From Tous-C4FEB sp044356555 (GTDB taxonomy: Bacteria > Verrucomicrobiota > Verrucomicrobiia > Opitutales > Opitutaceae), in NCBI GenBank assembly GCA_044356555.1, contig JBIKWB010000017.1, positions 53,153-117,152 on the forward strand: 64,000 nucleotides of DNA, read 5' to 3'. The first letter of the stretch is position 1. Each line of letters opens with the position of its first letter. The position numbers and the translations under genes are program-made. The notes beneath the pieces were generated by a model. It had not been told where the DNA came from and searched no databases. It saw only the letters and a program-made list of their open reading frames with translations. Of this stretch, positions 7,924-15,856 are shown in pieces.

Positions 7924-8322
7924 ATGAGCACTCCAGCGAACGTTTTCACCGCCACCGGCCGCCGCAAGACCTCGACCGCCCGCATCCGTCTCACGGAAGG
8001 CACGGGCAAGCTGACCGTTAACGGTCGCAGTTTCGAGACCTACTTCGTACCCGAAAGCTTTGCCAAACAGGCCGCCTTGCCGCTTACGACGGTTTCCTTG
8101 GCGGATAAATACGATGTTTCCGTGAACGCCTCGGGCGGCGGGCTGGCCGGCCAAGCCGGCGCCGTGTCTCTCGGGATCGCCCGGGCGCTGCAAAAATTGA
8201 ACGCCGAGCTCCGGCCCGCGCTCAAGAAGGCTGGGCACATGAAGCGCGATCCGCGCGCCAAAGAGCGTAAGAAAGCCGGTCAACCCGGCGCCCGTAAGCG
8301 CTTCCAGTTCTCCAAGCGCTAA
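7924..8322 (+). CDS. rpsI: 30S ribosomal protein S9
   Basis: A 132-residue small-subunit protein with the family's TGRRKTSTARIRL start, GGGLAGQAGAVSLGIARAL middle and the strictly conserved basic tail RKRFQFSKR that reaches the decoding centre. The ATG at 7924 gives the family's usual N-terminus; an earlier in-frame start at 7912 lies inside rplM. Two hairpins follow, the second a canonical rho-independent terminator. Confidence 0.98.
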   Translation: MSTPANVFTATGRRKTSTARIRLTEGTGKLTVNGRSFETYFVPESFAKQAALPLTTVSLADKYDVSVNASGGGLAGQAGAVSLGIARALQKLNAELRPALKKAGHMKRDPRAKERKKAGQPGARKRFQFSKR

Positions 8323-8329
8323 TCTTCGG

Positions 8330-8392
8330 CTTCGCCAAAGGCGAAGTAGTTTTTATCAAACCGGCGACCCCGAGGGGATTCGCCGGTTTTTT
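8330..8392 (+). terminator. Tandem terminators after rpsI
   Basis: The first hairpin is CTTCGCC/GGCGAAG (8330-8346), followed by TAGTTTTT. The second has CCGGCGA (8361-8367) paired with TCGCCGG (8380-8386), followed by a run of six T. Together they close the rplM-rpsI operon. Confidence 0.85.
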
Positions 8393-8506
8393 GTCATAAA
8401 TTTCCCGAGTTTCCGGGTTGTGAGGAACATGGCAGGACTTCTGCTGTTCAATCACGTCGCCCGGCCATTCGGGCTGTTAGAGCACTACCAAACCATAAAA
8501 TAGAAA

Positions 8507-9298
8507 ATGAATAAATCCTCCCTCGCACTCCTGAGTGCACTCACCGTTGGCGCGCTCTCCGTGAACGCCCAAACTGCTCCGGCGCCTGCTCCGGCGGCTC
8601 CTTCCGTCGCGATCACCGTGACGCCTGCGATCGTCTCGCAATACATGTTTCGTGGCCAACGCTTCGGCGGGGCATCGTTCCAACCGGCGATTGAGGCGAG
8701 CTACGGCAGCTTCGTCGGCGGTCTTTGGAGCAACTTCCCGGTCAAGGACAAGGTCCCCGGCACCTCCGACCCGGAGTTTGATTTCTACGGTTCTTACACT
8801 GCGGCGATTTCCGATACGCTGAGCGTGGTTCCTGGCTTCACGGCCTTTTACTATCCCGATGCAGACACGAAAGCGGGTTTCTACAAATTTACCTTCGAGC
8901 CTAGCCTCGCGGTGAATTACACGACCTCTGGTATCAAGTTCACGCCGAAGATCTTTTATGATTTCGTCCTCGATGGTCCTACCTTTGAGCTGGGTGCGGG
9001 CTATGCCCTTCCGTTGAAGGATCTCGGCACCGAGCTGGGTTTCTCGGCCTCGATCGGCACCTACCTCGTGAATGACTACGCTAAGGACTCCACGCCACGC
9101 ACGAAGGCTTGGGGTGATTACTGGTCCGTCGGGGTGGCGGCTCCGTTCCAGCTCACCAAGGAGTCGAAGCTCACTGTCGGTTTCGCCTACACCAAGGGTT
9201 CCGGTGCTTACATCAAGTCCGGTAGCATGCCGAAGTACGAGAACACCTTGGCCGTCGGCCGCGGTGTGGTCTCGGTCAGTTACTCCTACGCGTTCTAA
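8507..9298 (+). CDS. TorF/Gcw_chp-type outer-membrane porin-like protein
   Basis: A 263-residue secreted beta-barrel protein. An N-terminal signal peptide ends near VNAQ and is followed by an Ala-Pro-rich linker. The motif SQYMFRGQRFGGASFQPAIEA is typical of the Gcw_chp (TorF) family of putative porins. Alternating hydrophobic strands run to a C-terminal SYSYAF, whose terminal Phe fits recognition by the outer-membrane assembly machinery. Family members are often found with nitrogen or ammonium transporters; here the Amt gene is far away, so the substrate is unknown. The gene stands alone between terminators. Confidence 0.75.
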   Translation: MNKSSLALLSALTVGALSVNAQTAPAPAPAAPSVAITVTPAIVSQYMFRGQRFGGASFQPAIEASYGSFVGGLWSNFPVKDKVPGTSDPEFDFYGSYTAAISDTLSVVPGFTAFYYPDADTKAGFYKFTFEPSLAVNYTTSGIKFTPKIFYDFVLDGPTFELGAGYALPLKDLGTELGFSASIGTYLVNDYAKDSTPRTKAWGDYWSVGVAAPFQLTKESKLTVGFAYTKGSGAYIKSGSMPKYENTLAVGRGVVSVSYSYAF

Positions 9299-9633
9299 GC
9301 GCACGGGCGCAGTTCGACGTTTGATCCAAGCCCGCGCAACCGAGCGCGGGCTTTTTTGTGCCCAAGTGTAATCGTTAAGAGCTGCCGGCCGTGGCTCGGT
9401 GGCGGAGCCGCGTGCTCCTCGACGGTCCGCTCGTCATGGCGGGCGAAGCTTGCGGTGCCGGTGATGGACGCATCCCGCCGCCGTTTGGGTTTTGGGCTTC
9501 AACCAACTCCGTCCCCGTGAGCGTGAGCGATGGGCGGTTCTCCCGCCCGCTCACGCTCGCGGCGAAGCTCAAAGAGTCTAGAGCTTAAACGTCGCCGGTA
9601 TCTCATGACGCCGCGATCCGGTTGGATTGAAGG
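9299..9633. other. Intergenic region between convergent genes, with a long stem-loop
   Basis: After the terminator at 9329-9357 no gene is visible. A long inverted repeat lies at 9515-9562: fifteen outer base pairs (GAGCGTGAGCG with CGCTCACGCTC at their core) and five inner ones (GGCGG/CCGCC). It has no flanking T run on either strand. Confidence 0.6.
9329..9357 (+). terminator. Rho-independent terminator after the porin gene
   Basis: AAGCCCGCGC (9329-9338) pairs with GCGCGGGCTT (9344-9353), followed directly by a T run. Confidence 0.9.
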
Positions 9634-10626
9634 TCAGAACAGCACTTGGGCCGCGACGCCAACGGCGGTGATCGGCCCCGTATCGCCCAGGCCGTCGATC
9701 GCGCGGTCGGCTTTTTTGAGCGTGCTCTGCATGCCGAGATAGAGGCTGTCGTCGCTGAGAAGTTTGCCGAGGGTGCCTTCGCCTTTTGCGATTTTTTGCG
9801 ATAAATCGCGGAGGTTGGCGGCGACGACTTTGATGTCGTTGCCGGTGGTTTCGTCGAAGATGAGCGCGCCGAGAGTGCCTTTGCCGGTCTTCACTTGGTC
9901 GACGATGGCTTGGGCATTTGCGACGAAGGTTTTTGCTTCGGCGGCGGCGCCCTTGATCTCGACAACGGTGGCGACGAGTTGGTCGTGGATGGACGGGTCG
10001 TTGATCAGCCGGCCGAGGGTGCCTTCGCCCTTGTTCAATTTCTCGGTGACGGCGGAAAGATTGGTCATGGTCGAATCAAACTTCGCGGAGTTGTCCGTTA
10101 CGAGCCGGTCGAGCTTTTGAAAAAAGCCGGGATTTTTGCTGTCGCCGCTGAGGCTGTTGGTGATCGAGCTGAGGGCGCCGTCGAGCTTTTGACCGAGGTT
10201 GCCGAGGTCGGCCATAATGGCGTTGAGGTCGGGTGTGACTTTGGTACGGAGTTCGGCGCCATCCGTCAGGACGGGTGCACCGGGCGTACCGAGGTCGAGT
10301 CCGATGTAGTTGGTGCCGATCAGGCCGGCCATGACGATGCTGGCGGTTGCGTCGGAGGCGATGCGCACGTTGGGGTCGATGCGGAGGACGGCTTCGGCGC
10401 GGCGGCCGGCGAGGCGCGTCTTTTCAACGGCGCCGATCTTCACGCCGGCCATGCGGACTTCGTCACCCTGTTTGAGTTCCTTGAGGTTCTCGAAGCCGGC
10501 GATGAGGTTGTAACCGTTTTTCTTGAAGAGTTTGCCGTCGCTGAGCGTCTCCCAAGTGACCCAAGTGAGGGCGAGACCAAGGAGGAAGAAGAGGCCGACG
10601 CGGGCGGATTGTTGGGCAGTGTTCAT
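9634..10626 (-). CDS. mlaD: MCE/MlaD domain lipid-transport protein
   Basis: A 330-residue membrane-anchored periplasmic protein of the MlaD (MCE) family, which carries lipids between membranes. One N-terminal membrane helix (residues about 9-27) is followed by a single MCE domain (FENLKELKQGDEVRMAGVKIG, then the IVMAGLIGTNYIGLDLG region). The long C-terminal part is helical and contains three related motifs: KGEGTLGRLI, KTGKGTLGALI and KGEGTLGKLL, about 55-70 residues apart. It is the last gene of an operon with the ATPase and permease. No MlaB or MlaC gene is next to it. Confidence 0.88.
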   Translation of the reverse strand: MNTAQQSARVGLFFLLGLALTWVTWETLSDGKLFKKNGYNLIAGFENLKELKQGDEVRMAGVKIGAVEKTRLAGRRAEAVLRIDPNVRIASDATASIVMAGLIGTNYIGLDLGTPGAPVLTDGAELRTKVTPDLNAIMADLGNLGQKLDGALSSITNSLSGDSKNPGFFQKLDRLVTDNSAKFDSTMTNLSAVTEKLNKGEGTLGRLINDPSIHDQLVATVVEIKGAAAEAKTFVANAQAIVDQVKTGKGTLGALIFDETTGNDIKVVAANLRDLSQKIAKGEGTLGKLLSDDSLYLGMQSTLKKADRAIDGLGDTGPITAVGVAAQVLF

Positions 10627-10682
10627 GGTGGGATCTTGAGTCGAAAAAGGAAATCGAAGGACGGTGCGGGACGATGGGCGGC

Positions 10683-11486
10683 TTAGGTTTCCAAGCTTTT
10701 GAAGCGCGGGTTCTTGAGGTCGATTTTGGGGTGGAAGAAATTTGCGATGCGCGGGTCTTTGGGCGCATGCAATTCGGCGGGGGCGCCGAGGAAGACGAGG
10801 GATCCGTCCATCAGAATGCCAACGCGGTCGGCGATCCCGAGGGCGAGTTCGCGGTCGTGGGAGACAACGACACTGGTGACATGGTATTCGTCTCTCAGCG
10901 TCGCGATGATTTCGCTGATGGTCGCACCCATGATGGGGTCGAGCTCGCTGGTGGGTTCGTCGTAGAGCATGAGTTGGGGCTCCATCACGAGGGCGCGGGC
11001 GATCGCGACGCGTTTTTTCATACCGCCGGAGAGTTCCGAGGGAAACTTATGTGCGGTATTCTCAAGCGAAAGAATCTGCAGGGCGCGCATGACTTTTTCG
11101 CGAATGCCGGCCTCGCTGCCGAGGCGGTGTTCGCGCGGGTAGAGCGCGAGATTGTCATAGACGCTGAGCGAGTTGAAGAGTGCCCCGGCCTGGAAAACCA
11201 TGGCGATGCGGACGTTTTCCAGCGTGCCTTCGGCCGTGGCGTCGCGGCCCTCGATCAACACGCGGCCGTCGCTGGGCGCTTCGAGCCCGACGATGTGTTT
11301 GAGCAGGACGCTTTTGCCCGAACCGCTCGGGCCCATGAGTACAAAGATTTCGCCGGGCTCGACGTTGAAAGATACGTCGCGCAGGGCCTGAAGTCGGCCG
11401 AAGTTTTTTGAGAGATGCTCGACGCTGACGCCGACGGCGGGACCCTCGACGGCGGTGATCGGATTGCGATGGAGCGGGCAGGTCAT
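10683..11486 (-). CDS. mlaF: ABC transporter ATP-binding protein, MlaF-like
   Basis: A 267-residue cytoplasmic ATPase of the lipid-transport complex. Walker A (MGPSGSGKSVLLKHI), Q-loop (MVFQAGALFNSLSVYDN), signature (LSGGMKKRVAIARAL) and Walker B (LMLYDEPTSELDPIM) are intact. The LFNSLSV and LSGGMKKR wording is characteristic of MlaF rather than of other ABC ATPases. The ATG at 11486 is used because it lies 8 bases after the MlaE-like stop; longer in-frame starts run into that gene. Confidence 0.92.
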   Translation of the reverse strand: MTCPLHRNPITAVEGPAVGVSVEHLSKNFGRLQALRDVSFNVEPGEIFVLMGPSGSGKSVLLKHIVGLEAPSDGRVLIEGRDATAEGTLENVRIAMVFQAGALFNSLSVYDNLALYPREHRLGSEAGIREKVMRALQILSLENTAHKFPSELSGGMKKRVAIARALVMEPQLMLYDEPTSELDPIMGATISEIIATLRDEYHVTSVVVSHDRELALGIADRVGILMDGSLVFLGAPAELHAPKDPRIANFFHPKIDLKNPRFKSLET

Positions 11487-11494
11487 GGCGGGCG

Positions 11495-12247
11495 TCAAAG
11501 GAGGGCTTTCGTCACGAAGTAATCGAGCACGAGAATGGAAATGAGGGAGGCGACGACGGCCTTGGTGACCGAGGCGCCGATCTCGCGGGGACCGCCGCGG
11601 GTGTTCAGGCCGATGCTGCAACAGATGAGCACGATCACAAAACCGAAGATCTCGGCTTTGAGAATCCCGGTGCTGACATCCTTGAACTGCATAAACGAGC
11701 GCAGCGCGGCGAAGTAGGCTTCGGGCTCAATGCTGATGAAATCGACGTATTTGCACACCACGGCGCCGCCAAACCACCCGATCAGGATCCCGATGATGGT
11801 CAGGACCGGCATCATCACGAGGACGGCGGCAAGTCGCGGGAGCACGAGCATCCGGGCAGGCGGGATGTTCATCGTTACGAGGGCGTCGATTTCTTGGTAA
11901 ACTTTCATCGAGGCGAGCTCCGCGGTGATGGCGGAGCCGACGCGGCCGGCGACCAAAATGGCGACAATGACCGGGCCGAGCTCGCGCGCGAAAGACAGGC
12001 CGACGAGCGAGCCGATGAACTGTTTGGCCCCAAAGTTCTCCATCGAGTAGCCGGACTGCAGGGCGAGCACGCTGCCCATGAAAAAGCACAGGATCGCGAC
12101 GATCGGCAGCGTCGTGTAGCCGATGAGGTAGCATTGCTCGATGAATCGGGCTCGCTGGCGCGGGAGCGTGCCGAGGTGGCGGCCCGATTCGACCAGCAGC
12201 AGCACGGCGCGGCCAAAGCCTTCAAGAATGGAAGTGAGTTGGTTCAT
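11495..12247 (-). CDS. mlaE: Lipid-transport ABC permease, MlaE-like
   Basis: A 250-residue inner-membrane permease of the MlaE/YrbE family. Family marks are the IEQCYLIGYTTLPIVAILCFFMGSVLALQ-type helix, FARELGPVIVAILVAGRVGSAITAELASMKVYQEIDAL in the middle, and the R-P-R/L-P-R-L-A-A loop. About five to six membrane segments are visible. It follows the WPL-repeat gene with one base between them and precedes the MlaF gene by 8 bases, so all four genes form one operon. Confidence 0.92.
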   Translation of the reverse strand: MNQLTSILEGFGRAVLLLVESGRHLGTLPRQRARFIEQCYLIGYTTLPIVAILCFFMGSVLALQSGYSMENFGAKQFIGSLVGLSFARELGPVIVAILVAGRVGSAITAELASMKVYQEIDALVTMNIPPARMLVLPRLAAVLVMMPVLTIIGILIGWFGGAVVCKYVDFISIEPEAYFAALRSFMQFKDVSTGILKAEIFGFVIVLICCSIGLNTRGGPREIGASVTKAVVASLISILVLDYFVTKALL

Positions 12248-12248
12248 G

Positions 12249-13760
12249 TCAGCGGTCTGTGGTCGCGGGAGCGGTAGGGGAAAGCTTGGGCGAAATCCCC
12301 GGAAAATCTAACCAGAAGAGACGCCACATGCGCTCGCCGGAATTGCGGCGGATGCCGATCACGCCGTTGAGCAAGGCGATGCGATGGGCGGCAGCGTGCG
12401 ATTGGACGCTGAGGAGCGGACCGAGGTGAAACTCGGTGCGTGCTTCGCGGGCACTGGTTTCCCACGTCACCCCATCCCACAACAGCGAGGTCCGCGCCTC
12501 GCCGGGAGCGCGTTCGTCGTAGCGATAAAGGGCAAAAAGCGGGGTCCATGTCTGGCGCACGAGATCGTTGCCCGGGAAAAACACTTCGAGCGGGCTGGGG
12601 AACTGATATTGGCGGCGACCGGCGCCGTTGTCCCACGCGCTGAGCAGGGGCCAAAGGTGAACTTTTTCGGCGGGAGCGGCGTTGGGGTTGGAGAGACTGC
12701 GTTGCTCGACCGAGGCGTAGAGAAAATAGAGCAATTGGGTTCGCGTGTGCGCGAGGCCGTCGCTTTGCCAGCGGGCCTGTTGCCAAAGCGGCCAACCGAT
12801 CCAGGTCTTGTCGTAGCCCTTGATAACCGAGCGGGTGTAGAAGGGCCCCCAGCGGTTGACGATGCGGTCGTCGCCCCGGCCTTGGACGAGAAACGGCCAA
12901 AGATAACGGTTCTCCTCATAGCGATACGGAGCGCTGCGGCGGGTGCGTCCGAAGAAAGGCCAGATGAAATTCTCATTCACGAAATCGGCGTTCTGCTCGC
13001 GTGAGTAGAGCGGGAGCACGCCAATTTGGCGGGTGGGGACGGCACCGGCGGGGGCATCGGGCGACGGCTGGAGAGTATGATTCCAAATGAGCGGCCAGAG
13101 GGCGAAGCGGCGTTGGGTTTCACCGGGACGGTCGCGCCAACCGAAGAGCGGCCACAGGGCAAAGCCGGTCTCGGTCCCGCGGGTGACGCGCAGGATTGGC
13201 CAAGGGGTGAGCGTGGTGCGGGCGCCGCGTTTATCGACTGCGGTGTAAAGTGGGAAAACGGTCCACGCGATGCGGTCGTAGCCGAGGTAGTCCTTCATCT
13301 CGCCCGCGATCGGGAGCAGGCCGCGGTAAGAGGTCGCGAGATCGCCGGTTTGGCGGGAAAAGTAGAAGGGCCAGACCGCGATTTTCTCCGCGTTGGAAGC
13401 GCGCTGGGCCGGGGCGGCGCCGGGCTGAGCACCGGAGCGGTTGATTACATTAAAGACTGTCCACGAATAGGCCTCGGCATCGGCCCGATAAGCATAGAGC
13501 GGATAAAGGGAGGTCGCTTCGACGAGTCGCCCGGTGGCGTCGGTGCGTTCGAGGAAAAAAGGCCTAAAGCCCGTGGCGCGACCGCCATCTGGCAGGGTTT
13601 TTTCGAAAAACAACGGACCCAGTGCGGTGGTCGATGGGGATTGCCCGGCGGTGTTGATCCGCTGGACGGCGAGCGGCCACGCGTTGCGCTCTTCGGCCCG
13701 GGTGCGCACGAGCCCGCCGGCGATGAGGCCGAGGCAGACAAGGACGCGAAGGTGGTTCAT
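12249..13760 (-). CDS. Secreted protein with repeated W-P-L/F motifs, first gene of the Mla-type operon
   Basis: A 503-residue protein I cannot assign to a named family. The first 22 residues form a signal peptide. The body is built from short repeats roughly 20-50 residues apart, each with a core such as LWPLFGW, LWPLIWN, IWPFFGR, LWPFLVQ, IGWPLWQ or LWPLLS, separated by charged turns. Alternating aromatic strands suggest a beta-rich repeat or outer-membrane structure; no catalytic motif is evident. It is the promoter-proximal gene of the operon and lies one base from mlaE, so a role in the same envelope lipid pathway is a reasonable inference but not shown. Confidence 0.7.
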   Translation of the reverse strand: MNHLRVLVCLGLIAGGLVRTRAEERNAWPLAVQRINTAGQSPSTTALGPLFFEKTLPDGGRATGFRPFFLERTDATGRLVEATSLYPLYAYRADAEAYSWTVFNVINRSGAQPGAAPAQRASNAEKIAVWPFYFSRQTGDLATSYRGLLPIAGEMKDYLGYDRIAWTVFPLYTAVDKRGARTTLTPWPILRVTRGTETGFALWPLFGWRDRPGETQRRFALWPLIWNHTLQPSPDAPAGAVPTRQIGVLPLYSREQNADFVNENFIWPFFGRTRRSAPYRYEENRYLWPFLVQGRGDDRIVNRWGPFYTRSVIKGYDKTWIGWPLWQQARWQSDGLAHTRTQLLYFLYASVEQRSLSNPNAAPAEKVHLWPLLSAWDNGAGRRQYQFPSPLEVFFPGNDLVRQTWTPLFALYRYDERAPGEARTSLLWDGVTWETSAREARTEFHLGPLLSVQSHAAAHRIALLNGVIGIRRNSGERMWRLFWLDFPGISPKLSPTAPATTDR

Positions 13761-14091
13761 AATGGTGTTGGGCTAGGCAGCGCCCGCCATGAGGGTCGTC
13801 GGTAAGTCGGAACCGCCGGTTCATGGATGGTTAGGCTCCTAACTAAACAGGTCGTTTTCGCGATTTCGCAATGGTTATGTGAGTCATGGTGCGGCAAGGC
13901 GTAACGAACCCGATGCTGGGGCGGAGGTTCCCCGATAAGCAGGTGAAATCCGACAAATGGCCGGCGGGCGGGGTTGGCCGGTGAAATCACCGGATGGGGC
14001 TGGGTGTTGCCAGCGGCCGGGTCGCAGGCCTATCGGCGATTTGGAGATCGTGCGTCCGGGGTCGAAGTCGCCCCCGGGCAAACGAGTGAGG
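13761..14091. other. Intergenic region upstream of the Mla-type operon
   Basis: No gene is visible. It should contain the promoter of the WPL-repeat/mlaEFD operon. A perfect 7-bp inverted repeat (CCGGTGA-AA-TCACCGG) lies at 13978-13993. The 9-base core GGTGAAATC also occurs about 38 bases earlier at 13942. This could be a regulator site or a chance palindrome. Confidence 0.5.
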
Positions 14092-15180
14092 TCAGGCCTG
14101 CATGGCCTCGCCCGGGTCGAGGGCGCGAAACGACGTGAGCGGAAGTTTTGCGGCGGTGAGAGCCGCGGTCAGGGCGGTCACGGGGGCCTCGCGGGCCTCG
14201 TCGGTGAGTTGGAAGGTGCCCCAGTGCATACCGATGCTGCGTTTGGCGCCGAGCTCGAGGTGGATCTTTACCGCCTCTTCCGGGTTACAGTGCTGCTCGG
14301 CCATAAACCAGCGCGGTTCATAGGCGCCGATGGGAATCATCGCGAGGTCGGGAGCGCCGCAGCGCTGGCGGATGGCTGCGAACATCTCGTCATCGTAGCC
14401 CGTGTCGCCAGCGAAGTGCGCGGTGCGGTTGCCGGCCTTTAGGAAAAAGCCGCCCCAGAGCCGGCCGTTGCGCGGGCCGGTGGCGCGGTTGCTCCAGTGA
14501 CGGGCGGGCGTCGCTTGGATCGAGAGGCCGTTGGCCGTGGTGTGCTGGCTCCACCAATCGAGTTCGACGATGCGCTCGGGTGTGAAACCGGCGCTGCGGA
14601 GGAGCGAGCCGTTGCCGAGCAACGTGACGGCGAGGGGTGCGTGGGCGGTGTTCAGGCGCTCGAGCGTGGCGAGATCGCAATGATCGTAGTGATCATGGCT
14701 GAGGACCACGACATCGATGCGGGGCAAATCGTTGAAGGCGATGCCGGGCACATGCACGCGCCGGGGACCGGCCCAACCCACGGGACTCACGCGCTCGCTG
14801 TAAACAGGATCGGTGAGCACGGTGCCGGCCGTGGTTTGAAGCAGGAACGTCGCGTGGTTGATCCATTGCGCGCCGAGGGCTTCGCCGGCGGGCAGAGGTG
14901 CGGGCGGGCGCGGGGTGACTTCGACCGATTGGGGCCAGACGGCGGGAGTGGATGAGAGCTTCCAGCGCAGGAGATCGGTGAATCCGCGCACCCCGGGTCG
15001 CTTCGGGTTGAAGAACCGGTGACCGTCGCAGTGATCGGAGATGGGAAACGGCGTGGATGCAGCGGATTCGGCGGCCATGAGCGACGGAGATTTTCTCCAC
15101 ATTACGGCCCCGGCAGCCCAGGCGGCGATCCGAAGAAAGCGGCGACGCGGCAGATTGGGTTGGGGCTTGGGCGCAGGCAT
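14092..15180 (-). CDS. Exported metallo-beta-lactamase-fold hydrolase (UlaG/NAPE-PLD-like)
   Basis: A 362-residue metal-dependent hydrolase. The N-terminus has a twin-arginine-like signal (RRRFLRIAAWAAGAV), indicating export. The metal site begins with SHDHYDHCD (H162, H164, D166, H167). Later ligands are likely in FAGDTGYDD and GMHWGTFQL. The wording WINHATFLLQT and PARHWSNR matches the UlaG/NAPE-phospholipase D group of MBL proteins, whose members hydrolyse lactones, phosphodiesters or N-acyl lipids. Substrate cannot be told from sequence. The gene is divergent from rsmD. Confidence 0.85.
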   Translation of the reverse strand: MPAPKPQPNLPRRRFLRIAAWAAGAVMWRKSPSLMAAESAASTPFPISDHCDGHRFFNPKRPGVRGFTDLLRWKLSSTPAVWPQSVEVTPRPPAPLPAGEALGAQWINHATFLLQTTAGTVLTDPVYSERVSPVGWAGPRRVHVPGIAFNDLPRIDVVVLSHDHYDHCDLATLERLNTAHAPLAVTLLGNGSLLRSAGFTPERIVELDWWSQHTTANGLSIQATPARHWSNRATGPRNGRLWGGFFLKAGNRTAHFAGDTGYDDEMFAAIRQRCGAPDLAMIPIGAYEPRWFMAEQHCNPEEAVKIHLELGAKRSIGMHWGTFQLTDEAREAPVTALTAALTAAKLPLTSFRALDPGEAMQA

Positions 15181-15263
15181 GGGAGGAACAAAAAGTGGGT
15201 GGTTGCGCAGGGTGGCGACGGTTTCGCATTTGCCAAGAGCGGGGCGCGCTTTTGTGTGCGCGG

Positions 15264-15833
15264 GTGCGTATTTCCGGTGGTAGTGCCCGCGGTATTCCTC
15301 TCGTCGTCCCGAAAGGCGACGCGGTGCGGCCGGCGACGGACGGAATGCGGCAGGCGGTGTTTTCGAGTCTCGGTGCGCGGGTGCCGGGGGCGCGTTTTTT
15401 GGATCTGTTTGCGGGCAGCGGCGCGTATGGGCTGGAGGCGTTGAGCCGGGGTGCGGCGGGAGGTGTGTTTGTGGAAAAAAACGCGAAGGCGGCGGCGTGT
15501 GTGCGGCAAAATATCGCGGCGGTCTGCAAAAGTATCGGGCGGGCCGACGGCGAAGGGCTCACGCTGCTGCAGGCGGACGCGCTGACGGTGCCGCTTAGTC
15601 AGGGCGCCCTGCCGGATCTGGTGTTCATCGATCCGCCTTACGAAATCATTCCGACGGTGGCGCCGGGATTGTTTGTGCGGTTGGCGGAATTGCTGGCGGA
15701 AAAGCCGGAGGCGCTGGTGGTGTTTGAGACGCCGGGCGAGATCGAGTTGGCGCCGCCGGGCTGGACGCTGCGTAAGCGCTTGGGCAAAGGCAAAGGACAG
15801 CCGACCGTGTCGTTTTTCAGTCGAAGCGCGTAA
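15264..15833 (+). CDS. rsmD: 16S rRNA (guanine966-N2)-methyltransferase
   Basis: A class I SAM-dependent methyltransferase that modifies G966 of 16S rRNA. The expected start VRISGGSARG, the RPATDGMRQAVFSSL segment, SAM-binding FLDLFAGSGAYGLEALSRGA and catalytic DLVFIDPPYE are present. The GTG at 15264 gives the standard RsmD N-terminus (189 residues). A GTG at 15195 is preceded by GGAGG at good spacing and would add 23 residues without homology, so the start is open. The gene is divergent from the MBL hydrolase and 23 bases before the next gene. Confidence 0.88.
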   Translation: MRISGGSARGIPLVVPKGDAVRPATDGMRQAVFSSLGARVPGARFLDLFAGSGAYGLEALSRGAAGGVFVEKNAKAAACVRQNIAAVCKSIGRADGEGLTLLQADALTVPLSQGALPDLVFIDPPYEIIPTVAPGLFVRLAELLAEKPEALVVFETPGEIELAPPGWTLRKRLGKGKGQPTVSFFSRSA

Positions 15834-15856
15834 CGGCGAGCGGCAGGATCGGGCGC

